From positions 1,240,001 through 1,304,000 of the forward strand of contig NZ_CP039291.1 in assembly GCF_004798685.1 (NCBI RefSeq): a DNA stretch of 64,000 bases, written 5' to 3'. The position numbers and the translations under genes were made by a program. The stretch's first letter is position 1. Every line of letters begins with the position of its first letter. Below the pieces are notes generated by a model. That model searched no databases and was not told where the DNA came from. It saw nothing but the letters and a program-made list of their open reading frames with translations. This document shows, piece by piece, positions 10,068 to 22,809 of this stretch. Origin of the DNA: Cellulomonas shaoxiangyii. GTDB taxonomy: Bacteria; Actinomycetota; Actinomycetes; Actinomycetales; Cellulomonadaceae.

Positions 10068-11387
10068 GTGCGCCGCCGCGTCCTGCAGGCGACGATCGCC
10101 GCCGTCACGGTGGCCGTCGTCCTCCTGGGCTTCCCCCTGGCCTTCCTCGGCGCGCACCTGGTGCGCGAGAACGAGGTGCGCGGGCTCGAGGTGCGCGCCG
10201 AGTCGGTCGCGCGGACCGTCGACTTCCGCATCGAGCAGGACATCGCGCTGAGCGACCGCATGCTCGAGCCCTACACCGGCGGTGAGGGAGAGATCCCCGC
10301 CTCGGTGTCGGTGCGCACGGCCGACGGCGACACCTACCGCGCCGGACCCGTCATCGAGGACCGCGCGGTGTCCGTGTCGGTCACGTCCGACACCGTGGCC
10401 ACGGTCGTGCTGCAGGTCTCGTGGTGGGAGGTGTTCTGGCTGTCGGTGCGCGTCATCGCGCTGGTGGTCGTGGCGGCGTTCGTCGCGTTCGGCGCCGGGA
10501 TCGCCATGGCGATCTGGCAGGCCAACCGGCTGGCGGCGCCGCTCGTCTACCTCGCGGCCTCGGCCGAGCAGCTGGGGTCGGGGCAGGTGCGCCCGCAGCT
10601 GGAGCCGTCGGGCGTCGAGGAGATCGACCTGGTGGCGGCCGAGCTCGCACGCAGCGCCGACCGCATGGCGGGGCGCCTCGCGGCCGAGCGGCAGTTCGCG
10701 TCCGACGCGTCGCACCAGCTGCGGACCCCGCTGACGGCGCTGTCGATGCGGCTCGAGGAGATCATGCTCGCCTCCGGTGAGCCGGAGGTCCGCGAGGAGG
10801 CACGGATCTCCCTCGAGCAGGTCGAGCGGCTCGTGCTGGTGGTCGACGACCTGCTGACCCGCTCGAGGCGCGCGCAGGGAGGGACGACCGAGGCCGTCCA
10901 CCTGCTCGAGGTCGTGCACCAGCAGGAGGAGGAGTGGGCGCCGACGTTCGCCGCGGCCGGGCGGCGGCTCGTGGTCGACGTCGACCCCGCCCTCCAGGTG
11001 CTCGCCACGCCCGGCGCGCTGGCCCAGGTGCTCGCGACCCTCATCGAGAACTCGCTGAAGCACGGCGCGGGGACCACCACGGTGCGTTCCCGCCCCGGCG
11101 GTCCGGCCCGGACGGTCGTCGTCGAGGTGGGGGACGAGGGTGCCGGCGTGCCGGACGACATCGCGCCCCGGATCTTCGAGCGCGAGGTCACCTCGGGTGC
11201 CGGCACCGGCCTCGGCCTGTCGCTCGCGCGCGACCTCGCGAACGCCGACGGCGGGCGCCTGGAGCTCGCGCAGCGGCGGCCCGCCGTGTTCGCCCTGTTC
11301 TTGTCGGGCGTCCCCGCGTCGCTGCGCCCCGAGGTCGTGCTGCCGCGCGGCGCGATGGTCTCCGTGCGCCGCGACCGGCGCAGGTAG
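10068..11387 (+). CDS. Sensor histidine kinase, HAMP/HisKA family
   Basis: Partner kinase of the OmpR-type regulator, 439 residues, GTG start three bases after its stop. Seen: N-terminal membrane helix (about 5-30), an extracytoplasmic loop of roughly 90 residues, a second helix (about 122-147), a HAMP-like segment beginning NRLAAPLVYLAASAEQLG, HisKA with FASDASHQLRTPLTAL (His216), N-box TLIENSLKHG, G1 box EVGDEGAGVPDDI and G2 GTGLGLSLARD. Small extracellular loop and Tcs-like architecture resemble cell-envelope sensors of actinobacteria; the signal is not deducible. Confidence 0.94.
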   Translation: MRRRVLQATIAAVTVAVVLLGFPLAFLGAHLVRENEVRGLEVRAESVARTVDFRIEQDIALSDRMLEPYTGGEGEIPASVSVRTADGDTYRAGPVIEDRAVSVSVTSDTVATVVLQVSWWEVFWLSVRVIALVVVAAFVAFGAGIAMAIWQANRLAAPLVYLAASAEQLGSGQVRPQLEPSGVEEIDLVAAELARSADRMAGRLAAERQFASDASHQLRTPLTALSMRLEEIMLASGEPEVREEARISLEQVERLVLVVDDLLTRSRRAQGGTTEAVHLLEVVHQQEEEWAPTFAAAGRRLVVDVDPALQVLATPGALAQVLATLIENSLKHGAGTTTVRSRPGGPARTVVVEVGDEGAGVPDDIAPRIFEREVTSGAGTGLGLSLARDLANADGGRLELAQRRPAVFALFLSGVPASLRPEVVLPRGAMVSVRRDRRR

Positions 11388-11428
11388 GCGCGCGCGGGAC
11401 GCAGCCGCTGGTGCGGGACCCCGTGCCC

Positions 11429-11434
11429 TAGGCT
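11429..11434 (+). promoter_or_regulatory. Minus-10 box of purKE (near-leaderless)
   Basis: TAGGCT ending eight bases before the GTG of purK at 11443. No purine riboswitch or PurR-like palindrome is visible in the 55-base gap. Confidence 0.5.
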
Positions 11435-11442
11435 CGTCGCCC

Positions 11443-12630
11443 GTGACACCACCGACCGTGGCCGTGGTGGGCGGCGGCCAGCTCGCCCGCATGATGGCCG
11501 GACCCGCCACCGCGCTGGGGCTGCACCTGCGCGTCCTCGTCGAGGAGCCCGCGTCGTCCGCCGCGCAGGCCGTCGCGGACGCACCCGTGGGGGCGGCCGC
11601 CGACGCGGCGGCCGTGACCGCGCTCGTCGCGGGCGCCGACGTCCTCACCTTCGAGCACGAGCACGTGCCGGCCGAGGTGCTCGCCGCCGTCGCCGCCGCC
11701 GGCGTGCCCGTGCAGCCCGGCCCGGACGCGCTCCTGCACGCGCAGGACAAGGTGGTCATGCGTGAGCGCCTCACGGCGCTCGGGGTGCCGTGCCCGCGCT
11801 GGGCGCCGGTCGTGTCGGCCGAGGACCTGGCGGGCTTCCTGGCCGCCGTGGGCGGGCGCGCGGTCGTCAAGACAGCGCGGGGCGGCTACGACGGCAAGGG
11901 CGTGCGCGTCGTGCGCCACGCCGACGACGTCGCGGACTGGCTCGCCGCGGCGGCCGACGGCAGCGGCCCACGTCTGCTCGTCGAGGAGCTGGTGCCGTTC
12001 CGGCGGGAGCTGGCGGCGCTCGTCGCACGTACCCCGTCGGGCGCGTCGGCCACGTGGCCGGTCGTCGAGTCCGTGCAGCGCGACGGTGTGTGCGCCGAGG
12101 TCGTGGCGCCCGCGCCCGACCTCGACCCGGTCACCGCGGCGGCCGCCGAGGACGTCGCGCGACGCGTGGCGGAGGGGCTCGGCGTCACCGGCGTGCTGGC
12201 CGTCGAGCTGTTCGAGGTGGCGGACCCGGACGGCGGCGCGCCGCGGGTGCTGGTGAACGAGCTCGCGATGCGACCGCACAACTCGGGGCACTGGACGATC
12301 GACGGCGCCGTGACCAGCCAGTTCGAGCAGCACCTGCGTGCCGTGCTGGACCTGCCGCTCGGTGCGACCGGCACCCGCGCCCCCTGGACCGTGATGGTCA
12401 ACCTCCTCGGCAGCGCCCTCGACGACCCGACCGACGCGCTGCCCGCCGTGCTGGCCGCGGACCCGGACGCGAAGGTCCACCTCTACGGCAAGGCGGTGCG
12501 GCCCGGGCGCAAGCTCGGCCACGTCAACATCAGCGGCCACGACCTCGAGGACGTCCGCGCCCGTGCGCGGGCCGCCGTCGCGCTCCTGCGCGGCGAGACG
12601 TCCGCCCGGCGCGACGGAGGAACGGCATGA
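11443..12630 (+). CDS. purK: N5-carboxyaminoimidazole ribonucleotide synthase PurK
   Basis: ATP-grasp enzyme that carboxylates AIR to N5-CAIR in de novo purine synthesis; 395 residues, normal for the family. Seen: N-terminal [13 protein letters not shown], the FEHEHVP motif, [25 protein letters not shown] (ATP-binding lysine loop), [29 protein letters not shown] (substrate/metal region). It overlaps purE by four bases (ATGA), so the two consecutive enzymes of the pathway are translationally coupled. Confidence 0.97.
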   Translation: MTPPTVAVVGGGQLARMMAGPATALGLHLRVLVEEPASSAAQAVADAPVGAAADAAAVTALVAGADVLTFEHEHVPAEVLAAVAAAGVPVQPGPDALLHAQDKVVMRERLTALGVPCPRWAPVVSAEDLAGFLAAVGGRAVVKTARGGYDGKGVRVVRHADDVADWLAAAADGSGPRLLVEELVPFRRELAALVARTPSGASATWPVVESVQRDGVCAEVVAPAPDLDPVTAAAAEDVARRVAEGLGVTGVLAVELFEVADPDGGAPRVLVNELAMRPHNSGHWTIDGAVTSQFEQHLRAVLDLPLGATGTRAPWTVMVNLLGSALDDPTDALPAVLAADPDAKVHLYGKAVRPGRKLGHVNISGHDLEDVRARARAAVALLRGETSARRDGGTA

Positions 12631-13163
12631 GCGGCTCGCCCCTGGTCGGCATCGTGATGGGGTCGGACTCCGACTGGCCGGTGATGCAGGCGGCCGCCGA
12701 CGCGCTGGGCGAGTTCGGCGTGCCGGTCGAGGTCGACGTCGTCTCGGCGCACCGCCAGCCCGACAAGATGGTCGCGTACGGCCGGTCCGCCGCCGAGCGG
12801 GGCCTGCGGGTCGTGGTCGCCGGCGCGGGGGGCGCCGCCCACCTGCCCGGGATGCTGGCCGCCGTGACGCCGCTGCCGGTGATCGGCGTGCCGGTGCCGT
12901 TGGCGCACCTCGACGGCATGGACTCGTTGCTGTCGATCGTCCAGATGCCCGCAGGGGTACCGGTCGCGACGGTCTCGGTGGGCGGCGCGCGCAACGCGGG
13001 GCTGCTGGCGGTGCGGGTCCTGGCGTCCGGCACCGACGCCGAGGCGCAGCGCCTGCGGAACGCGATGACGACCTTCCAGGAGGGCCTGCGGGCGCAGGCG
13101 GACGCCAAGGGGGAGCGTCTGCGCGGCCTCGCGCAGCGCCCGCCGACGGGGTTCAGCGCCTGA
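12627..13163 (+). CDS. purE: N5-carboxyaminoimidazole ribonucleotide mutase PurE (class I)
   Basis: Converts N5-CAIR to CAIR; 178 residues. Seen: [14 protein letters not shown] (phosphate loop), [13 protein letters not shown] with the catalytic His of [19 protein letters not shown] and the PAGVPVATV loop. ATG at 12627 overlaps the purK stop. Conserved purK-purE order supports class I. Followed by a hairpin at 13171-13191. Confidence 0.97.
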   Translation: MSGSPLVGIVMGSDSDWPVMQAAADALGEFGVPVEVDVVSAHRQPDKMVAYGRSAAERGLRVVVAGAGGAAHLPGMLAAVTPLPVIGVPVPLAHLDGMDSLLSIVQMPAGVPVATVSVGGARNAGLLAVRVLASGTDAEAQRLRNAMTTFQEGLRAQADAKGERLRGLAQRPPTGFSA

Positions 13164-13170
13164 CCCCCGG

Positions 13171-13191
13171 CCGCGCCCCCGGGCGGCGCGG
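13171..13191 (+). terminator. Possible terminator after purE
   Basis: Seven-base stem CCGCGCC / GGCGCGG with a seven-base loop, starting eight bases after the purE stop. No U-tract, as is usual in high-GC actinomycetes. Confidence 0.45.
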
Positions 13192-13251
13192 ACGGGGCCG
13201 CGGACCGGGGGTGGGGGCACGCCTCGCGCTGCGGCACCGAGGCGGCATGCC

Positions 13252-13257
13252 TACCGT
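13252..13257 (+). promoter_or_regulatory. Minus-10 box for the first acyltransferase (leaderless)
   Basis: TACCGT ending six bases before the GTG at 13264. Confidence 0.55.
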
Positions 13258-13263
13258 CGTGCG

Positions 13264-14580
13264 GTGAGCCCCGCCCCGCCCCGCTCGACGGAGGTGGCAC
13301 CCGCCGCGCCCTCCCGTGCGGCGGCGACGCCGCCCCGCGCCCCGCGTCTCGTCGCGCTCGACGGCCTGCGCCTGCTCGCCGCCCTCGCCGTCGTGGGGTA
13401 CCACTTCACGGCGCGCGAGGCGTCCGTGTGGGGCCCGGACCAGGACCGGCTCGTCGGGCCGGTGGCCGCCTGGACGTCGTACGGCTCGCTCGGGCCCGAG
13501 CTCTTCTTCGTGATCTCGGGGTTCGTCATCCTCATGAGCGCCTGGGGGCGCACCACGGTCGCGGTCGTGGCCTCGCGGATCGGGCGGCTGTACCCCTCGT
13601 ACTGGGTGGCGGTGCTGCTGACGGGCCTCCTGCTGCTCGTCGTCTGGCCCGAGGGCAAGCACGTCACGCCCGGTCAGGTCGCCGTGAACCTCACGATGCT
13701 CCAGGCGGTGGCGGGGGTGCCGCACGTCGACGGCGTCTACTGGACCCTCTGGACCGAGCTGCGGTTCTACCTGCTCGTGGGGGTCCTCGTGCTCGTCGGC
13801 GTCACCCGGCGCCGCGTGCTCGCGGTCGCGCTGCTGTGGCCGCCCGTCGCGCTCGGCGCGGCACGCCTCGGTCTCGACGACCTCGCGACGCTGCTCGTCG
13901 CCGACTACGCCCCGCTCTTCGCGGCCGGCATGGCGCTGTTCGTCGTGCACCGCGAGGGGCACCGGCTGCTCCCGTGGGTGGCGGTCGCGACGAACACCGC
14001 CCTGGCGGTCCACCTCGTGCCACCGTCCCGCGCGGCGGTGCTCGAGCGGGTCACCGGCATCGCGCCGTCGACGACCGGCCTGGCGCTCGCCGTGGCCCTG
14101 TGCGTGGCGCTCGTCGCGCTGGTCGCCCTCACCCCGGTCGCGCGCCTGGACCGGCCCTGGGTCGTCGCGGCGGGCGCCCTCACGTACCCGCTGTACCTCG
14201 TGCACCAGTACTGGGGGCTGTGGACGATCGGGCTGGTGGTCGACCACGTGCCGGCGTGGGCGGCGGTGGGGGCGGCCGTGGGGGTCTCGCTCGCGCTGGC
14301 GTGGGCCGTGCACCGGCTGGTGGAGGCGCCGTACGCGCCCGCCCTGCGCCGGCGTGCCGAGCAGGGACTCGTCCACGTGCGCGACGCGGTGCTCACGCGG
14401 GTGAACCACGGGCCCCGCGCGCTCGACGAGGCGGACCGGCTGGGGATCGTCCGGGGTCAGGTGCCGGGCGCGCCGCCGACGGCGCCGGCGGGGAGCGTGC
14501 CGTCGCGCACGGCGACGAAGAACGGGGGCGCGGCGGCCTCGTCGAGCAGGACCGCGGACCCGATGCCGCCCGGCCGGTAG
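13264..14580 (+). CDS. Membrane acyltransferase, acyltransferase-3/OafA family
   Basis: Polytopic enzyme (438 residues, about ten membrane helices) of the family that O-acetylates surface polysaccharides and peptidoglycan. Seen: LDGLRLLAALAVVGYHF with the family His (about residues 35-51), PELFFVISGFVILMSAWG, the RIGRLYPSYW motif and TYPLYLVHQYWGL near the C-terminal helices. The last 60 residues are hydrophilic and run antiparallel into the LCP gene: the stop (14580) lies 124 bases inside the convergent gene, whose stop is at 14457. Substrate unknown; the LCP/rhamnose context suggests a wall glycopolymer. Confidence 0.9.
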   Translation: MSPAPPRSTEVAPAAPSRAAATPPRAPRLVALDGLRLLAALAVVGYHFTAREASVWGPDQDRLVGPVAAWTSYGSLGPELFFVISGFVILMSAWGRTTVAVVASRIGRLYPSYWVAVLLTGLLLLVVWPEGKHVTPGQVAVNLTMLQAVAGVPHVDGVYWTLWTELRFYLLVGVLVLVGVTRRRVLAVALLWPPVALGAARLGLDDLATLLVADYAPLFAAGMALFVVHREGHRLLPWVAVATNTALAVHLVPPSRAAVLERVTGIAPSTTGLALAVALCVALVALVALTPVARLDRPWVVAAGALTYPLYLVHQYWGLWTIGLVVDHVPAWAAVGAAVGVSLALAWAVHRLVEAPYAPALRRRAEQGLVHVRDAVLTRVNHGPRALDEADRLGIVRGQVPGAPPTAPAGSVPSRTATKNGGAAASSSRTADPMPPGR

Positions 14581-15968
14581 TCCAGGTCGGCGATGGGCGG
14601 GGTGCCGGTGACGCCGCCCGGGCCGTTCGCGGCGCGGAAGGCGAGCGCGAGGCGCGCGACGTCGAGCACGCCGCTCCGCTCGTCGAACGTCAGGGCACCC
14701 GTGCCGGCGTCGACCAGCGCGACCTGCGCACCCGGACGCGTCACGAGCGCCTTCGGGTCCACCTTCCCGACGACGGCGGCGATGAGCTGGCGCTGGCGCA
14801 GCGCGCGCCCCACGTCACCGAGCGGGTCCGCCTTGCGCATGCGGGCGAACGCGAGGGCCTGCGTGCCGCCGACGTCGTGGCAGCCGGGGGTCCACACCAT
14901 CCCGGAGTCCGGGTCGTCCACGGCGGCGTCGTAGCAGAGGTTGACGCCACCGACGGCGTCGACGACGTGCGCGACCCCGCCCATCCCGATCTCGGCGTAG
15001 TGGTCGACCGTGAGGCCGGTCAGGCCCTCGACGGTCTGCACGAGCAGGGGCGCCCCGCCCAGGGCGAACGCGGAGTTGAGCTTCGCGCCCCCGTGCCCGG
15101 GCACCTCGACGTACGTGTCCCGCGGCAGCGAGATCAGCGCGGTGGGCCCGCTCTCGGGCACGTGCAGCAGCAGGATGGTGTCGGTCCGCCGGCCCTCGGT
15201 GCCGTCCTCGGCGATGCCGCCCTCGTCGCCGCGCGCGTCCGAGCCGGCGAGCAGGTACGTCGTGCCCGCGGTGTCCGCCGCGCCCGACAGCGCGGGCGTG
15301 TGCTGGAGCTTGCCGCCGGCCCAGAGCAGGAGACCGACGGGCCAGGCCACGAGCGCCACGAGCGCCAGGACCGCCACGACGCCCGCCAGGCGCCGGGGGC
15401 GCAGGCCGCGCCGCGTCGCCGCACCCGCGGGTGGGGCGGCCACGGGCGGGCCGGCAGGCCGCGCCGGGGGACGCGACGGAGCGGGCCGTACGGCAGCGGG
15501 GGCGGTCGGCGACGGAGTGCGGCGGGCCGGGGCCGCGGCCCCGGCGGCGCGCGGCGGGGCGGGTCGCCCGGGACGGGCCGCCGTCGGCGGGGTGCGGCGG
15601 GCGCCGGTGCCCTCGACCGCGGCGGACCCGGCGGCGCCCTTGCCCGGCACGGCGACCGGCTCGGCGGATCCGTCGGGGCGGACCCGGCCGGCGGGCCGGA
15701 ACGAGGCGGGCGATCCCTCCGGCGGTGTGGTCGCCCGGTCGGCCGGCCTGCGGACGGGCGCAGGTGCCGGCCGCGGCGTCGTCGCGCCCCCGGGCGGGGC
15801 CGGACGTGCCGCCGGCGGGCGTGCGGACGACCGGGGTGCGCGCCGCGGGGCGGGCGGTGGTGCGCCGTCGGCGCCGACGGGGCGCGCGTCCGGCGCGTCC
15901 GGCCGGGCGCGCCCCCCGGTGGGGCTGAAGCTCGGCGGCGCGTCCTCCGGCCGGTTCTGGTGGGCCAT
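14457..15968 (-). CDS. LCP (LytR-CpsA-Psr) family wall polymer ligase
   Basis: Phosphotransferase that moves a lipid-linked glycopolymer onto peptidoglycan, outside the membrane. 503 residues: a 185-residue Pro/Ala/Arg-rich cytoplasmic region, one membrane helix (about 190-212, VVAVLALVALVAWPVGLLLW), then the LCP domain with LLAGSDARG, RRTDTILLLHV, LISLPRDTYVEVPGHGGAKLNSAFA, VDHYAEI and ALAFARMRKADPLGDVGRALRQRQLI. The Arg and Asp residues of the pyrophosphate site (SDAR, RRTD, LPRD) are present. Starts six bases after the stop of the upstream LCP gene; second gene of an LCP pair. Confidence 0.93.
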   Translation of the reverse strand: MAHQNRPEDAPPSFSPTGGRARPDAPDARPVGADGAPPPAPRRAPRSSARPPAARPAPPGGATTPRPAPAPVRRPADRATTPPEGSPASFRPAGRVRPDGSAEPVAVPGKGAAGSAAVEGTGARRTPPTAARPGRPAPPRAAGAAAPARRTPSPTAPAAVRPAPSRPPARPAGPPVAAPPAGAATRRGLRPRRLAGVVAVLALVALVAWPVGLLLWAGGKLQHTPALSGAADTAGTTYLLAGSDARGDEGGIAEDGTEGRRTDTILLLHVPESGPTALISLPRDTYVEVPGHGGAKLNSAFALGGAPLLVQTVEGLTGLTVDHYAEIGMGGVAHVVDAVGGVNLCYDAAVDDPDSGMVWTPGCHDVGGTQALAFARMRKADPLGDVGRALRQRQLIAAVVGKVDPKALVTRPGAQVALVDAGTGALTFDERSGVLDVARLALAFRAANGPGGVTGTPPIADLDYRPGGIGSAVLLDEAAAPPFFVAVRDGTLPAGAVGGAPGT

Positions 15969-15974
15969 GGCGCG

Positions 15975-17228
15975 TCAGCAGGTCGAGGAGACGTCGGCCG
16001 CGGTGAACGGCTCCTGGCCCGGCGTCTTCGTCGGCGCGGGCACCGGGGGGTCGACGGCCGGGGGGACGCCCCCGCCGCCGGCCGGCGCGGTGGCCGCGGG
16101 CTCGTCCGCCGCCCCGGCCTGCGGCGCCGCGGTGGGGTCCGGGGTCGGCGCGCCGAGCATCGGGCGGTCCGCCGCGATGTTCGCCCACAGCTCGTCCGCC
16201 TCGGGCGTCCACTCGACGCGGTTCGCGTCGCTGCGTGCGGGCGCCCACGGCACCGTGGTCAGCGCGATGTTCTCGCGGTCGATGCCGCGCAGGCTGAACG
16301 CGAGACCCGTGAGGTCGCTGACGGAGATGTTCGTCGTCAGCGACTGCGTGGCCGCGCTGAGGAACTGGAGGAGCTGCGGCGCGTCGGTGAGCAGGTTCTT
16401 CGAGAGCACCTCGTTGGCGAGGTTCGCGATGAGCCGCTGCTGGCGGCCGGCTCGCTTGATGTCCGACCCGTCGAGGCCCGTGCCGTGCCGGGCGCGCGCG
16501 TACTGCAGGGCGGTGACGCCGTCGAGCCGGTGCACCCCGGCGGTGATGTCGAGGCCGGTGTAGCGGTCCTTGATGTCGTTCTCGATGCACATCTCGACGC
16601 CGCCGACGGCGTTGATCATGCTCTGGAACCCGGCGAAGTCCACGACCACGACGTGCGTGAGCGGCACGCCGGTGTTGTGGACGACCGTGCTCATGGCGCA
16701 GGCGGCGGCCGAGTCGACGTCCTGACCCGTCTTCCAGCCGGTCGCGAACGCCTCGTTGAACATGCCGTCGAACGGCTTCGTCGTCGAGCCGTCGGTCATC
16801 GTGCAGGACGGGATCTCGACGAGGGAGTCCCGCGGGATGGACACCATCTCGACGCGGGTGCGGTCGGCGGACACGTGCAGGAGGATCGTCGTGTCGGACC
16901 GCATGCCGCCCTCGTCACCGCCGATCACGCCGTTCTCGCCGTCGCGCTGGTCGGAGCCGAGGACGAGGACGTTGACGGGCTCCCCGGCGCGGGCGTCGGC
17001 CGGGTCGGCCGGCTCCGTCGGGCTCGGCGCCGCGGCGACCAGGTCGGCGACATCGATCTGGTCGACGTTCCCGGTCAGGCGCGCTGCCATCGCCACGCCG
17101 CCCGCCGCACCGAACACGAGCACCGTCGTGGCCGCCAGCGCGACGCCGCGCATGACCCCGTGCGAGCGCAGGTCGCGGGCGTGCCGGGGCGCTCGACGGC
17201 GCCGGGCTGCGGCGTGGCGGGAGGTCAC
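15975..17228 (-). CDS. LCP family wall polymer ligase
   Basis: First LCP enzyme of the pair, 417 residues. Seen: Arg-rich N-terminus, membrane anchor (about 26-48, GVALAATTVLVFGAAGGVAMAA), then VLVLGSDQRDGENG, MRSDTTILLHV, MVSIPRDSLVEIPSC, FDGMFNEAFATG, VVVVDFAGFQSMINAVGGVEMCI and YARARHGTGLDGSDIKRAGRQQRLI, all hallmark LCP motifs. Three extra Cys in the domain and a C-terminal Cys probably form disulfides. The Pro/Ala-rich C-terminus ends SSTC. GTG start supported by a TACCAT minus-10 box seven bases upstream. Confidence 0.94.
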   Translation of the reverse strand: MTSRHAAARRRRAPRHARDLRSHGVMRGVALAATTVLVFGAAGGVAMAARLTGNVDQIDVADLVAAAPSPTEPADPADARAGEPVNVLVLGSDQRDGENGVIGGDEGGMRSDTTILLHVSADRTRVEMVSIPRDSLVEIPSCTMTDGSTTKPFDGMFNEAFATGWKTGQDVDSAAACAMSTVVHNTGVPLTHVVVVDFAGFQSMINAVGGVEMCIENDIKDRYTGLDITAGVHRLDGVTALQYARARHGTGLDGSDIKRAGRQQRLIANLANEVLSKNLLTDAPQLLQFLSAATQSLTTNISVSDLTGLAFSLRGIDRENIALTTVPWAPARSDANRVEWTPEADELWANIAADRPMLGAPTPDPTAAPQAGAADEPAATAPAGGGGVPPAVDPPVPAPTKTPGQEPFTAADVSSTC

Positions 17229-17235
17229 GAGTCAG

Positions 17236-17241
17236 ATGGTA
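17236..17241 (-). promoter_or_regulatory. Minus-10 box of the LCP pair (leaderless)
   Basis: TACCAT on the minus strand ending seven bases before the GTG at 17228. Confidence 0.6.
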
Positions 17242-17338
17242 GGAGCGTGCCCGCGCCCCGCGGGGGAGCCGGCGCAGCCGGGCCGTGAATGATGTGTGCA
17301 GATGCCCGGCGCGCCCGCGGTCTGCCGGGCCGGCACGG

Positions 17339-20709
<3,371 letters not shown>

Positions 20710-20854
20710 GCTGGTCCTGTCGTCGTCCTCGTCCCGCCCGACGGGCGTCCGTCGTCGCGCTGTGGTGCGCCGTCCTCTGCGGTGCCGGCGGCGCGTCAGG
20801 CGACGGTCGCGGGCACCGGCGTCGCCGTCTCCGTCGCAGGACGATACCCGACCG

Positions 20855-21796
20855 TCAGGGTGCGGCCTCCACGAGCAGTCGACGCAGGTCCTCGGCCGTC
20901 GCATGGATCCCGTGGGGCAGCGTCGTAAGCGACCGCCGATCGAGCTCAGGCCAGACGAGGGAGCGGAAACGCAGGTCACGCGCCTGGCGGCCCGCCAGGG
21001 CCGACGTGCCGAGGGTGACCGGGATGCGCGGGCCGAAGACCTGCCGGCACGCGCCGAGCAGCGCGCCGATCGTCGCGGACTGCTGCGCGGCCAGGATCTT
21101 GACCACGGGCGCCCCGCCGGTGCCGGGCGGATGTGCGCGCAGCACGTCCATGCCGTCGAGGAGCAGCGCCGCGCAGTCGTCGACGAACAGGTAGTCGCGG
21201 ATCGTGTCGAGCGACACGTAGATGCTCGCGGGGTCGCGCATCAGGTGCGCGCGGCACAGCCGGGAGATGAGGCCCTGCTCCTTGTGCAGGTTCTGCCCCG
21301 GCCCGTAGAGGTTGGAGATCCGACCGACGAGGACGTCGGTGCCGGCCTCGGCGAGCCGCTCGGACTGGGCCTCGAGCCGGAGCTTCGCGTGGCCGTAGGG
21401 GGCGAGCGGGCGCGGTGGCGTGTGCTCGGTGAAGGGGGCGTCGTCGACCCCCGCGTACACGGCGCCCGCCGACGAGGCGAGGAACATCCGTGCGGGTCGT
21501 GCGGCTCCCTCGACCACGAGCCCGTCGACGAACGAGGTGAAGGTCGCGACCTCGACGTCGGTCTGCTCTGCCGTGGCACCGGTGACGGCCGACCCCGCGC
21601 ACCACAGGAGGTCCCAGTCCGTCCCGTGCTCGTGCGCGGTCCCGGCCACGGCGTCCAGCAGCGCCGCCACGGCGTCGGGGGGCTCGCTCCACGGGACGCG
21701 GGCAGTGACCGCCGGCCGGCCCTGTGCCGCGAGAGCGCGTACGACGGCCTTGCCGAGCAACCCTCGCGCCCCGACGACGAGGGCGGCGCGGGTCAC
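20855..21796 (-). CDS. NAD-dependent epimerase/dehydratase family protein
   Basis: Extended SDR of 313 residues. Seen: VVGARGLLGKAVV (Rossmann glycine loop), LASSAGAVYAG, the YGHAK catalytic Tyr-Lys pair, and RISNLYGPGQNLHKEQGLISRLC, DTIRDYLFVDDCA typical of nucleotide-sugar 4-epimerases or reductases. GTG at 21796 overlaps the upstream GT2 stop by four bases. It is the only SDR in the rml region that might replace RmlD, but it lacks clear RmlD features, so the nucleotide-sugar substrate is left open. Confidence 0.85.
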   Translation of the reverse strand: MTRAALVVGARGLLGKAVVRALAAQGRPAVTARVPWSEPPDAVAALLDAVAGTAHEHGTDWDLLWCAGSAVTGATAEQTDVEVATFTSFVDGLVVEGAARPARMFLASSAGAVYAGVDDAPFTEHTPPRPLAPYGHAKLRLEAQSERLAEAGTDVLVGRISNLYGPGQNLHKEQGLISRLCRAHLMRDPASIYVSLDTIRDYLFVDDCAALLLDGMDVLRAHPPGTGGAPVVKILAAQQSATIGALLGACRQVFGPRIPVTLGTSALAGRQARDLRFRSLVWPELDRRSLTTLPHGIHATAEDLRRLLVEAAP

Positions 21797-22806
21797 CGGG
21801 TGCGGGGGACGCGGCCCTGCGGACCAGACGCCGGGTCGCTCACGAGCAGGTACGTCGGCTTGCCCATGGCCATGTTCACGGCCACGCCGATGTACTCCGC
21901 GATGATGCCGAGCGCGAAGAGGACGGCGCCGGACGTCACGAGCACGACGACGATCGTGGACGTCCATCCCTCCGGCACGGCGTCACCGGTGATGCGCAGC
22001 ACGACCAGCCACGCCGCCATGACGAACCCCAGCAGGGCGAAGGCCACTCCCATGAAGCTGACGGCGCGCAGCCCGCGCGTGCCGGAGGAGAGCACCATGC
22101 GCCAGAAGTGCGACAGGAGGCGGCGCGTCGAGTAGCCCGACGCGCGTCCGGCCTCGCCCCGCAGGGCGACGGGCGTCGTCGCCGGCGTCCCTGCGATCCA
22201 CCCGAGCGCGACGTCGAGGTAGACGCCGGAGCCCGCGAAGGCGGCGGTGCTCCGGCCGATCTCGCCGAGCACGAGCCGGAAGCTCTGGTACTTGGACGTG
22301 TCCGTGCCGCCGAGGCCGATCTCGATCACGCGCTTCGCGCCGCGGGAGGCCACGTTGCGCAGCACGCCGTGCGGCGCCTCGTTCGTCGGCTCGGCGTAGA
22401 CCACGGCACGCCCGGTGCGCATCGCGGTGTCGAGCAGGTCGCCCATGGCCGCGGGGTCGTGCTGCCCGTCCTCGTCCATCGTGACGATCCAGTCGCCGCC
22501 GCTCGAGGCCATCCCCGCGAGAGTCGCCGGGTGCTGACCGTAGTTGCGGCTGAGCCACAGCAGCCGGACCCACGGGAACTTCTCGGCGAGGGCGCGCATG
22601 GTGGCGGGGGAGTCGTCGGGACCCTGGTCGTGGACCAGCAGGACCTCGGTGACGACGGCGTCGTGGCCTTCCGGCGTCCGGAACGTCTCCGTCAGCGGCT
22701 GGAGCTCCGCCACCACGTCGGGCAGCGAGTGCTCGCCCTGGTAGACCGGTATGACGACCGAGAGCCGGTGGGGCTTCGCATCGACGGACACGGGGGAGGG
22801 GGGCAC
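21793..22806 (-). CDS. GT2 glycosyltransferase with two C-terminal membrane helices, GtrB/DPM-like
   Basis: 337 residues. Seen: HRLSVVIPVYQGEHSLPDVV (GT-A start), LLVHDQGPDDS, WLSRNYGQHPATLAGM, the metal site VTMDEDGQHDP, and two C-terminal helices (about 240-265 and 285-310, the second ending YIGVAVNMAMGKPTYLL). This matches the GtrB/ArnC family that loads a sugar on polyprenyl phosphate. A GtrA-like protein is encoded divergently at 22882, which strengthens the GtrB reading. The GTG at 22806 is seven bases after a TATAGT minus-10, so the mRNA should be leaderless; GTG at 22791 is an alternative. Confidence 0.88.
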   Translation of the reverse strand: MPPSPVSVDAKPHRLSVVIPVYQGEHSLPDVVAELQPLTETFRTPEGHDAVVTEVLLVHDQGPDDSPATMRALAEKFPWVRLLWLSRNYGQHPATLAGMASSGGDWIVTMDEDGQHDPAAMGDLLDTAMRTGRAVVYAEPTNEAPHGVLRNVASRGAKRVIEIGLGGTDTSKYQSFRLVLGEIGRSTAAFAGSGVYLDVALGWIAGTPATTPVALRGEAGRASGYSTRRLLSHFWRMVLSSGTRGLRAVSFMGVAFALLGFVMAAWLVVLRITGDAVPEGWTSTIVVVLVTSGAVLFALGIIAEYIGVAVNMAMGKPTYLLVSDPASGPQGRVPRTR

Positions 22807-22809
22807 GGC

